A stretch of 13,415 bases of DNA, taken from NCBI GenBank assembly GCA_027076245.1, contig JALTKC010000398.1, positions 1 to 13,415 of the forward strand, written 5' to 3'. This document shows, piece by piece, positions 6,827 through 12,962 of the stretch (within the stretch, counting starts at the first letter, position 1; each line of letters opens with the position of its first letter). A program made the translations under genes and the position numbers. The notes beneath the pieces are model-generated. The model searched no databases and was not told where the DNA came from. It saw only the letters and a program-made list of their open reading frames with translations. Source of the DNA: Gammaproteobacteria bacterium (GTDB lineage Bacteria; Pseudomonadota; Gammaproteobacteria; GRL18).

Positions 6827-9364
6827 TCAGGCTGCCAGTTTTTTTTTATCATCGCATAGCAGTACTTCCAGCATTTCCATAATATAACGTCGGTAGGAGC
6901 TGTCGTTAACACTGTCCAGTCGCATTAGAAGTAGATTGGCACTTTTAGTGGTGTCCAGTTTTTTTAGTAAGGCAGAGATTCTGCGTGCCAGTTGTCCCTC
7001 ATCCATAAGAGCAACATCAATAAAATGGTCTATGGACTCAGTCTTTTCCAGAGTAACCAGCCCTTCAACTGCACTCATGGCGACACTGTAGTGGGGGTCT
7101 TTAAGCCTGTCATACAGAGCAATAATCACCTGATCGGTTGAAACTTCTTCCAGGTTCATAAGTGCCTGGCGTTGCTGAAGAGATAAACCGGCCTGATTAC
7201 TGACAATATAAACCAGACCATTAATAGCGTGTATTCTGACCAGATAATCCTCATCAGACAGGCAGTTTAACAGGTGTATTAAAGATGCAGGGCTGCCTGA
7301 CCAGGACAGTGCATGAATACAGGCCAGACGCATATCCCGATCGCTACTGTCAAGCAGGGTAACCAGTTTTCCGAAGGTATTGTTCAGCCCTGGAATTAGC
7401 GGGTTTTTCAGGGCTATCTGTGCCAGGGCCTCACAGGCTTCAAGGCGTAACTGCTCATCATTATCGTTCAGTGCTTCAGTCAGCGCATGAACAATGAGTT
7501 TATCGTAATCAGGATGGCTGTTTTGTGCCAGCAGACGGGCACTACTATGACGGGCATCGGCCCAGGTATCAGTTTTGCGTCGAATCAGTCTTTTACCGGT
7601 AGAGAAATTCTGCCGCATAATATGCACAAATTCGTCCATCTCCGGCTCCAGAGATTCACTGATATAAGGTCCGGTTTCGGGATCATGGGATACCTGTTCC
7701 GGTGATTTTGGAGTCACTGTCCGGGCACTTTCAATATTGTCCATGGTAATGGCTTCCAGAGTAGACATGGCAGGCGCTGCGGCCTGTGTTTCATTGGCCG
7801 GGATCAGACGGTTACCGCTGCTTATGTCGTTTTGTTCAAACTGCTGTAGTATCTGCTGTGCTGTTTCAGCCTCATCTTTAGAGGGGACTGAACAATTATC
7901 CGACTGTGCACAAGTGCTGCATTGACTGTTTTGATACAGTTGCGGCTGCTGGCATTGTGCATCATTTGGGAGCAGCTCAAAACGTTCTCCTTTGAGAGTG
8001 GCCAGCAAAATCATAATAGGAGTAAGTGGTTCTTCATCAGTCTGAGCCGGCAGATGATTAGAAAGTTCAAGTAAGGCCTGCAGGATAGAAAAGCGAACAG
8101 TCTGATCCTTATGTATAATAAGAGGGTATAAACTTTCTATAATACTCTGGCGGCTGTCTTTGTCAGCCAGATGTAATAATGAGCCTAATGCCATTATGGC
8201 TTCTTTTTTAAGCCATGGTGAAGCCTGTTCTGAAACCGCTAGATTGAACAGAGGTCTGATAGTATCCCTGAGTCCCATCAGACCGCAGAGCTGACAGGCC
8301 CGGGTAGCCACTGCATCATCTGTGGAATAAATACACTGAGTAATTTCCCGGATATTTTCAGTACTTAATAGTTCATTCAGAGGACGGAGTGTTTGCTGCT
8401 GACACAAAAAGTCCAGTACTGCAGATTGAATTTGCGGCAGCTCTTTAGTCAGCAGTTCAGCTATCTGGTTAAGATCAATATCGTTCTCAATGGTATTGTG
8501 GCAGGCAAATTCCTGAATAACCTGCAGAGCCGCCTGTTTAACATTGTCAGAAGCATCACGCAGACTAAGTATTATTGCTCTGAGATAAGTCACTGAGCCA
8601 CGTTTACCCAGGGCATATATTGCATTTTCCCGGGTGTCCGGGGACTTGCTGAGTAGGGCACGGCCTAAAGCCTGCAGGGTTTTTTTGCTACTGGAAAAAC
8701 TCAGAGCGGTTGCTGCTCTGCGCTGTCTTTTAAGATGGGCAATAGATGTCTGTTCAGTAGTTAAAAGCTTGATCAGATAATCATCTGCGGCACCCCCTAT
8801 ACGAGCCATGGCTTTTAAAATAGTCGGCTCAATATCCTGACTAAAATCATCTTCCAGGATGGTTTTAAGTATTGGAAATGCTTTCTGTGCCCGCATCTCC
8901 CCCAGAATAATAATGGCTTTTTCCTGTAGATCCCACCAACTATCCCAGTCATCATTTTCGTCAAAGGCCATGTCTTCAGGCCGATCCTGCGCGATTTTAA
9001 TCAGCAGTTCTGTGGCCTGCTGGCTGTTTAAATCTTTATTTACAAAACAGGCCAGTGATTCAGTTACGGCCAGTTTAATCTCTCCATCGGGGTCTTTTTC
9101 CAGAGATTCAATCAGCATGGGCAAAGTAGAAGGCTCACGGATTTTTCCCAGTGCCGTAACGGCATCAATGCAGACATCAATATCTTCATCACGCATACGC
9201 TCCAGTAAAGCGGAGATGGCTTTTTTACTTTTCAGATTGCCCAGGGTTTTGGCTGCATAGCAGCGATCAACTTCATTTCCCTCAGTAAGATATTTCAGTA
9301 AATGATCGGCTACTTTATCACTGATACTGGAATGGTTGGTTAGCTTGTCGGGCACTTTTCTCAT
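6827..9364 (-). CDS. HEAT-repeat protein with internal Cys cluster, 845 aa
   Basis: Nearly the whole protein is made of helical pairs of HEAT/PBS-lyase type, for example RCYAAKTLGNLKSKKAISAL (34-53), CIDAVTALGKIREPSTLPML (65-84), AIYALGKRGS (248-257) and LEACEALAQIALKNPLI (641-657). The two helical blocks, about 15-460 and 600-835, are joined by a polar linker of roughly 140 residues. At the start of the linker lies C471-x10-C482-x2-C485-x5-C491, which could bind a metal or an iron-sulfur cluster. No signal peptide or membrane helix is seen, so it is probably cytoplasmic. The ATG at 9364 has a purine-rich leader (AGGGGAG) just before it. It is the first gene of the left arm, directly under a sigma-54-like promoter. 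HEAT proteins are scaffolds, and some act on tetrapyrrole-protein attachment (CpcE family); no specific function can be assigned. Confidence 0.85.
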   Translation of the reverse strand: MRKVPDKLTNHSSISDKVADHLLKYLTEGNEVDRCYAAKTLGNLKSKKAISALLERMRDEDIDVCIDAVTALGKIREPSTLPMLIESLEKDPDGEIKLAVTESLACFVNKDLNSQQATELLIKIAQDRPEDMAFDENDDWDSWWDLQEKAIIILGEMRAQKAFPILKTILEDDFSQDIEPTILKAMARIGGAADDYLIKLLTTEQTSIAHLKRQRRAATALSFSSSKKTLQALGRALLSKSPDTRENAIYALGKRGSVTYLRAIILSLRDASDNVKQAALQVIQEFACHNTIENDIDLNQIAELLTKELPQIQSAVLDFLCQQQTLRPLNELLSTENIREITQCIYSTDDAVATRACQLCGLMGLRDTIRPLFNLAVSEQASPWLKKEAIMALGSLLHLADKDSRQSIIESLYPLIIHKDQTVRFSILQALLELSNHLPAQTDEEPLTPIMILLATLKGERFELLPNDAQCQQPQLYQNSQCSTCAQSDNCSVPSKDEAETAQQILQQFEQNDISSGNRLIPANETQAAAPAMSTLEAITMDNIESARTVTPKSPEQVSHDPETGPYISESLEPEMDEFVHIMRQNFSTGKRLIRRKTDTWADARHSSARLLAQNSHPDYDKLIVHALTEALNDNDEQLRLEACEALAQIALKNPLIPGLNNTFGKLVTLLDSSDRDMRLACIHALSWSGSPASLIHLLNCLSDEDYLVRIHAINGLVYIVSNQAGLSLQQRQALMNLEEVSTDQVIIALYDRLKDPHYSVAMSAVEGLVTLEKTESIDHFIDVALMDEGQLARRISALLKKLDTTKSANLLLMRLDSVNDSSYRRYIMEMLEVLLCDDKKKLAA

Positions 9365-9377
9365 ACTCCCCTGTTAA

Positions 9378-9396
9378 TACCTGGTAACGCCAGGTA
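9378..9396 (-). promoter_or_regulatory. Leader hairpin upstream of the HEAT-repeat gene
   Basis: TACCTGG at 9378-9384 and CCAGGTA at 9390-9396 form a perfect 7-bp inverted repeat with a 5-nt loop. It lies in the predicted 5' leader of the minus-strand transcript, 13 bases before the ATG at 9364 and next to the purine-rich ribosome site. It could modulate translation or be a small operator. Confidence 0.45.
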
Positions 9397-9420
9397 ATTA
9401 AGTGTGTGTTTACAGGTAAG

Positions 9421-9437
9421 AGCAAAGACCGTACCAA
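9421..9437 (-). promoter_or_regulatory. Sigma-54-type promoter driving the left arm
   Basis: On the minus strand the sequence is TTGGTACGGTCTTTGCT. Against the sigma-54 consensus YTGGCACG-N4-TTGCW, only one defined position differs (T for C). GG (9435-9434) and GC (9423-9422) are 12 bases apart, as required. The predicted start is near 9411, giving a leader of about 47 bases to the HEAT gene. This is the stronger of the two candidates. Confidence 0.75.
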
Positions 9438-9534
9438 TTCAGAAAAAAAAAGAATCTGAGCCCTTTTTTCAAGAAAGTTCTGATTTATCCATTGTATTAT
9501 CAATGTCTTATCAGACAGATAGAAAAAAAGTCAA

Positions 9535-9541
9535 TTGAACA
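9535..9541 (+). promoter_or_regulatory. TTGAACA half-site 1
   Basis: The sequence TTGAACA followed by an A-tract is the leftmost of four matching elements in the intergenic region. It has no matching right half. Confidence 0.4.
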
Positions 9542-9542
9542 A

Positions 9543-9555
9543 AAAAATTTGATTT
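9543..9555 (-). promoter_or_regulatory. Possible IHF-binding site
   Basis: The minus strand reads AATCAAATTTTTT, which fits WATCAA-N4-TTR except at the last base. It lies between the palindromes and the leftward sigma-54-like promoter, where a DNA-bending protein would be useful. AT-rich DNA produces such matches by chance, so this is tentative. Confidence 0.25.
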
Positions 9556-9563
9556 TGTGTATA

Positions 9564-9590
9564 GACTATTGAACAAAATGTTCAATAGTC
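9564..9590. promoter_or_regulatory. Perfect 27-bp palindrome, likely operator or enhancer site
   Basis: Arms GACTATTGAACA and TGTTCAATAGTC (12 bp each, no mismatch) flank a 3-bp centre AAA. The core TGAACA-AAA-TGTTCA recurs at 9629-9643. It is centred near 9577, about 165 bases upstream of the predicted leftward start and about 235 upstream of the rightward one. It would suit a dimeric helix-turn-helix activator or repressor. A perfect palindrome this long in non-coding DNA is unlikely to be chance. Confidence 0.75.
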
Positions 9591-9595
9591 CGGGC

Positions 9596-9602
9596 TTGAA
9601 CA
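9596..9602 (+). promoter_or_regulatory. TTGAACA half-site 2
   Basis: TTGAACA followed by AAATAACTT repeats the left half and spacer of the perfect palindrome, but the right half is degenerate. It lies between the two palindromes. Confidence 0.45.
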
Positions 9603-9628
9603 AAATAACTTAATGCATTCGGCAGAAT

Positions 9629-9643
9629 TGAACATTTTGTTCA
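9629..9643. promoter_or_regulatory. Second palindrome TGAACA-TTT-TGTTCA
   Basis: The arms are perfect over six bases with a 3-bp centre, the same core as the palindrome centred at 9577 and 59 bases from it centre to centre. It is about 175 bases upstream of the predicted rightward transcript start. The conserved arm sequence and spacing make a shared binding protein likely. Confidence 0.65.
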
Positions 9644-9782
9644 GTTTTTTAGTTAATTCATGATCACTTACAAACCGGTTACAGGAAAAAAACAGTTATA
9701 AATGTATCTGGTTTGAGTAAAAAAAATTTAACTGTTTGAAAGCAAAGCAATAAAGTAGAAAAAGTTTATAAGTTAAAAATGA

Positions 9783-9799
9783 TTGGTATATATGTTGCT
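9783..9799 (+). promoter_or_regulatory. Sigma-54-type promoter driving the right arm
   Basis: The sequence TTGGTATATATGTTGCT has GG (9785-9786) and GC (9797-9798) exactly 12 bases apart. It differs from the consensus at three defined positions between these blocks. It shares TTGGTA-N6-TTGCT with the leftward promoter. The predicted start is near 9810, before the ribosome sites of the first small gene. Confidence 0.55.
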
Positions 9800-9914
9800 T
9801 TTCCTGTCAGTTAAATCTGATCCTTTAAGGAATGAGCAAGTGAGAACTAAAGAAAATGCCAATACCTGTGAAAACATGCAACAGAATGAAGCAGATAAAA
9901 CTGAAGGAACACAA

Positions 9915-10046
9915 ATGGGAACAACAGCCAGTGGTCATTATGAAACCACCTGGGGACCCTGGTTGTTTCGTCTGACCCTGGCAGTCACCCTGTTTTTTAT
10001 GTGGTGGCTGGTTATATATGATCATGGTGTTGTCACTCATCATTAA
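9915..10046 (+). CDS. Small single-helix membrane protein, 43 aa
   Basis: The ATG at 9915 follows a clear ribosome site AAGGA six bases before it. The protein begins MGTTASGHYETTWGPWLFR, has one helix at about residues 17-35 (LFRLTLAVTLFFMWWLVIY), and ends DHGVVTHH, rich in His. It opens the right arm ahead of the CydA-like gene. In bd oxidases small single-helix subunits such as CydX and CydH help assembly, so a similar role is plausible, though I see no sequence match to them. An in-frame GTG at 9840, with its own AAGGA eight bases upstream, would add 25 mostly polar residues; both starts are possible. Confidence 0.72.
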   Translation: MGTTASGHYETTWGPWLFRLTLAVTLFFMWWLVIYDHGVVTHH

Positions 10047-10061
10047 TATAGAAGATTAAAA

Positions 10062-10181
10062 ATGATTAAAAACTGGGTAATTTCTTTTCTGTTGGCTTTT
10101 CTGGTTTTTTATGCCATGGATCATGCGGTTATGTCCATGCAGGGCCTGGCCTTAAATATTGATATGACACCGGCACAGTAA
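10062..10181 (+). CDS. Small single-helix membrane protein, 39 aa
   Basis: The frame begins MIKNWVISFLLAFLVFYAMD, giving one membrane helix at about residues 4-18, and continues DHAVMSMQGLALNIDMTPAQ. It starts 15 bases after the stop of the 43-residue gene and ends 23 bases before the CydA-like gene. The residues after the helix, DHAVM, resemble DHGVV at the same place in the preceding small protein, so the two may be related. It may be a subunit or assembly factor of the oxidase. The ribosome site is modest (GAAG ahead of an A-rich spacer). Confidence 0.65.
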   Translation: MIKNWVISFLLAFLVFYAMDHAVMSMQGLALNIDMTPAQ

Positions 10182-10204
10182 ACACATGATTATCGGGATA
10201 AATA

Positions 10205-12007
10205 ATGTTGCATCCTAAATATACTAGTATTCAATTAATACTGTTGCTGGTGGTTTTTCTGATTTGCTCCGGCTATTCTGAACTGACTCTGGCTGAGGAG
10301 ACAGTCCAGGCTGTATCACATTCAGCACAGCCGGTTACTGAAGCAAAACCAGCTCCTGTTCTAGGGCCAGCAGACTATCGACAGATGGGCTCTGTCAGCA
10401 GTAGGAGCTTTGTCTGGGTAATTGCTCAACTGCATCTTTTTCTGGCCGCTTTTGTTCTTGCAGTGCCTTTATTTGTGACGGTAATTGAATGGCTGGGGGT
10501 TAAAACCGGTGATCAGCGTTATGATGACATGGCACATGAGTTTATGAAGGTCTCTATGACTGCTTATTCTCTGACCGCATTGTTTGGTGGTACTCTGGCT
10601 CTGGCGCTGTTTCTCCTCTACCCCACTTTTATGGGATATATGATGGAGGTCTTTGGTAATCAGGTTATGGTTTATGCCCTGCTGTTTTTTCTGGAAAGTG
10701 GGATATTGTATATCTATTACTATAGCTGGAATGCCCTGCGTTATGGTAATAAAAAATACCTGCACCTGTCCCTTGGTGTATTGCTTAATGGGGTTGGTAC
10801 TACCTTATTATTTGTCGCAAATGCCTGGGCTACCTTTATGATGGCACCTTCCGGAGTAGATGATAGCGGAGCCGTTACCGGAAATATCTGGGAAATCATG
10901 CGTGGACCGTTATGGAACCCGGTAAACCTGCACCGCTTTATAGCCAATATTGCATTTGGCGGTGCAATTGTAGGGGCTTATGCCGGCTATAAATTGCTTA
11001 GTGCAAAGACTATGGCTCAAAGAGCTCATTATGACTGGATGGGCTATACCTCAAATTTTATAGCTGTACTGGCCTTTCTGCCGCTGCCTTTTGCCGGCTA
11101 CTGGTTAATGGCCGAAATTTATGCCTATTCCCAACAGATGGGTATTACCGCTATGGGTGGCATTCTGGCCTGGCTGTTTATTGTTCAGGCGGTATTAATC
11201 GGTACAATTCTGCTGGCAGCAAACTATTATCTATGGAATGGAATGTCGCGTTGTGAAGGCTCAAAACGTTATACCTGGCTGATTAAATATATCGCTATAA
11301 CGCTCATTGTAAGTTTTTTAATATGGGTGACTCCGCATACCCTGATCCTCTCGGCAAAAGAAATTGCGGCACTGGGTGGTTCACATCATCCGGTTCTGGG
11401 CCCTTTTGGTATTATGCCGGCTAAAAATATTGCAGTTAATTTAATGTTAATCGGCACCTTTCTGTCTTTTCAGCTCTATCGCCGTGCGGATAAGGAAGTT
11501 ACAGTACTATGGGCTGGTTTTGGCAATGCACTGATGGCCGCTATTTACATTGTGGCTATTGCTAATGTGATCTTTCTGGGCGTTTATTATGGTTACTTTA
11601 CCAATACTGTTTATAAAGTTGGTTCATCAGTCGCCCAGGTTGTTTCTACTTTAATCGTTATTATTGCCGGTGTCACAATTGATACCTTTATGTTTAAAGG
11701 TGCAAAGAGTCTGCCAACAACCTGGGGCAGAATATCAAATCGCGGAGTCTATGCTCTGTTTGCTTTGCCTATTGCCTTTACCTGGCTAATGGCATTAATG
11801 GGTTATGTCCGTTCATCCGTACGCACTCACTGGCACATTTATACTGTTATGAAAGACAATTCGGTGGATAATTTTATCCCCAGTATCGGCTATGCCGGTA
11901 ATATGATGACCATTGCGACCATCAGCTTTCTGTTACTGGTATTGTTTATTTTCTGGGTGGCATCTTTAAGTGAGACACGTCAGGAAGAACCGGAACAGAT
12001 GGTCTGA
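10205..12007 (+). CDS. Divergent cytochrome bd-type oxidase subunit I (CydA-like), 600 aa
   Basis: This is a membrane protein with about 13-14 predicted helices, homologous to CydA. An extra N-terminal hydrophobic segment (about 10-26, possibly a signal peptide) and a polar stretch precede the CydA core. Aligned by eye with E. coli CydA, AQLHLF keeps the haem-ligand His (H77, like H19), FFLES keeps E164 (like E107), VANAW is kept, and VNLM keeps M414 (like M393). The position of E99 is not acidic. The His like H186 is replaced by Ala, with H243 four residues earlier in NPVNLHRF. The GRQPW loop is replaced by GYVRSSVRTHWHIY, and the quinol-binding Q-loop is not recognisable. No CydB follows; c-type cytochrome genes do. 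It is therefore probably a terminal oxidase or reductase of an unusual class that may take electrons from, or pass them to, cytochrome c. A GGGA ribosome site precedes the ATG. Confidence 0.85.
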   Translation: MLHPKYTSIQLILLLVVFLICSGYSELTLAEETVQAVSHSAQPVTEAKPAPVLGPADYRQMGSVSSRSFVWVIAQLHLFLAAFVLAVPLFVTVIEWLGVKTGDQRYDDMAHEFMKVSMTAYSLTALFGGTLALALFLLYPTFMGYMMEVFGNQVMVYALLFFLESGILYIYYYSWNALRYGNKKYLHLSLGVLLNGVGTTLLFVANAWATFMMAPSGVDDSGAVTGNIWEIMRGPLWNPVNLHRFIANIAFGGAIVGAYAGYKLLSAKTMAQRAHYDWMGYTSNFIAVLAFLPLPFAGYWLMAEIYAYSQQMGITAMGGILAWLFIVQAVLIGTILLAANYYLWNGMSRCEGSKRYTWLIKYIAITLIVSFLIWVTPHTLILSAKEIAALGGSHHPVLGPFGIMPAKNIAVNLMLIGTFLSFQLYRRADKEVTVLWAGFGNALMAAIYIVAIANVIFLGVYYGYFTNTVYKVGSSVAQVVSTLIVIIAGVTIDTFMFKGAKSLPTTWGRISNRGVYALFALPIAFTWLMALMGYVRSSVRTHWHIYTVMKDNSVDNFIPSIGYAGNMMTIATISFLLLVLFIFWVASLSETRQEEPEQMV

Positions 12008-12014
12008 ATATGAA

Positions 12015-12962
12015 ATGGACAACAAGATGACATTATCGAATCAATCTAATTCTGAAACAGAAGATATTACCCAGAACGGCCCTCCGGTTATCATCAGGGT
12101 ACTGGGATTTATGTTTGTGCTGGTTCTGATTTTTACGGCCATAGCTAATCTTCTGCCTCAGGTTGAAGGTCAGGCTCCCCGGGAAACCAAAGTGAACCTG
12201 GGCAGTTTAACCATGGAAAGCTATATCGCAATGGGAGAACAGCTCTTTAAAGGCAAGGGAACCTGCACCTTATGCCATAACAATCTGGGGAGAGCACCGG
12301 ATATATTGGTTATGGATATGACTGCAACCGCCTTGCAACGTATTAAATCGGAGGATTATAAAGGAGAAGCCGTTGATGCGGAAAGCTATATCAGAGAATC
12401 GATGATACACCCCAGTCAATATATTGTACCGGGCTTTGGTAAAGCCGGGGAACCATCGCCTATGCCGGTTATAAATAAAGCCCCTGTGGCACTGTCTGAT
12501 CTGGAAATGGGAGCTATTATCGCCTTTTTGCAGTCAAAGGACGGTGGTCAGGTTACTGTTGAGCTACCTGCTGATGTTCCACAGCAGAAGCAAAATTCTC
12601 AGTCGGTTTCAGAGCAGCCTAAAGAAGCTGCAAGTGCTCAGGAGGTGTTAATTAAAAACGGCTGTATTGCCTGTCATGCGGTGCTGGACAGTCAGGCTGA
12701 AATTGGACCTGAGCTTAATACTGTCGGGCAGCGTTTATCTCGTGAAGCCATTCGGGAAAGTATTATTAACCCTTCTGCTGTAATCGCAGAAGGCTATCCG
12801 CCTATAATGCCTGGGGATTTTGCAGACAAAATGATGGTAAAGGAATTGGAAATGGTGGTGGATTTCCTGGCCGGAACGGGACAGAGCGGTGTCGGCTCAG
12901 CAGCCAATAAATCCGTGAAGATGTCTGACAACATTCAACAGCAAGGCGAACAACAACAATGA
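12015..12962 (+). CDS. Membrane-anchored dihaem cytochrome c, 315 aa
   Basis: One N-terminal helix (about residues 25-47, VIIRVLGFMFVLVLIFTAIA) anchors two cytochrome c domains in the periplasm. Haem motifs are CTLCH at 84-88 and CIACH at 217-221. Likely sixth ligands are M150 in PSPMP and M265 in PPIMPGDF. A Gln/Ser-rich linker at about 188-208 joins the domains. The ATG at 12015 lies seven bases after the CydA-like stop and is preferred over a GTG at 11970 inside that gene; an ATG at 12027 is an alternative. The stop overlaps the next gene's ATG (ATGA, 12959-12962). Its position, where cydB would be expected, makes it the likely electron-transfer subunit or partner of the CydA-like protein. 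Confidence 0.9.
   Translation: MDNKMTLSNQSNSETEDITQNGPPVIIRVLGFMFVLVLIFTAIANLLPQVEGQAPRETKVNLGSLTMESYIAMGEQLFKGKGTCTLCHNNLGRAPDILVMDMTATALQRIKSEDYKGEAVDAESYIRESMIHPSQYIVPGFGKAGEPSPMPVINKAPVALSDLEMGAIIAFLQSKDGGQVTVELPADVPQQKQNSQSVSEQPKEAASAQEVLIKNGCIACHAVLDSQAEIGPELNTVGQRLSREAIRESIINPSAVIAEGYPPIMPGDFADKMMVKELEMVVDFLAGTGQSGVGSAANKSVKMSDNIQQQGEQQQ

Larger units (their letters stand above)
9365..9914. other. Divergent intergenic control region, 550 bases
   Basis: No convincing gene lies here. The region is rich in A- and T-tracts and separates the two arms. From left to right it holds a leader hairpin, a leftward sigma-54-like promoter, an array of TTGAACA elements with two palindromes, a possible IHF site, and a rightward sigma-54-like promoter, each listed separately. 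An open frame does extend upstream of the first plus-strand gene, but its early part lies at or before the predicted transcript start. Confidence 0.8.

Noticed and set aside
9570..9584. LexA-type or FNR-type box
   Set aside because: The palindrome is GAAC-N5-GTTC, not GAAC-N4-GTTC as in Gram-positive LexA boxes, and TTGA-N9-TCAA does not fit the FNR spacing TTGAT-N4-ATCAA.
9783..9914. Longer version of the first right-arm protein starting at TTG 9783 or ATG 9792
   Set aside because: These starts overlap or precede the predicted sigma-54 transcript start near 9810, and the added residues look unlike a conserved domain. The GTG at 9840 is kept as an alternative.
11970..12014. GTG start for the dihaem cytochrome at 11970
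   Set aside because: It lies inside the CydA-like coding region. The ATG at 12015 just after its stop gives a normal membrane-anchored cytochrome.
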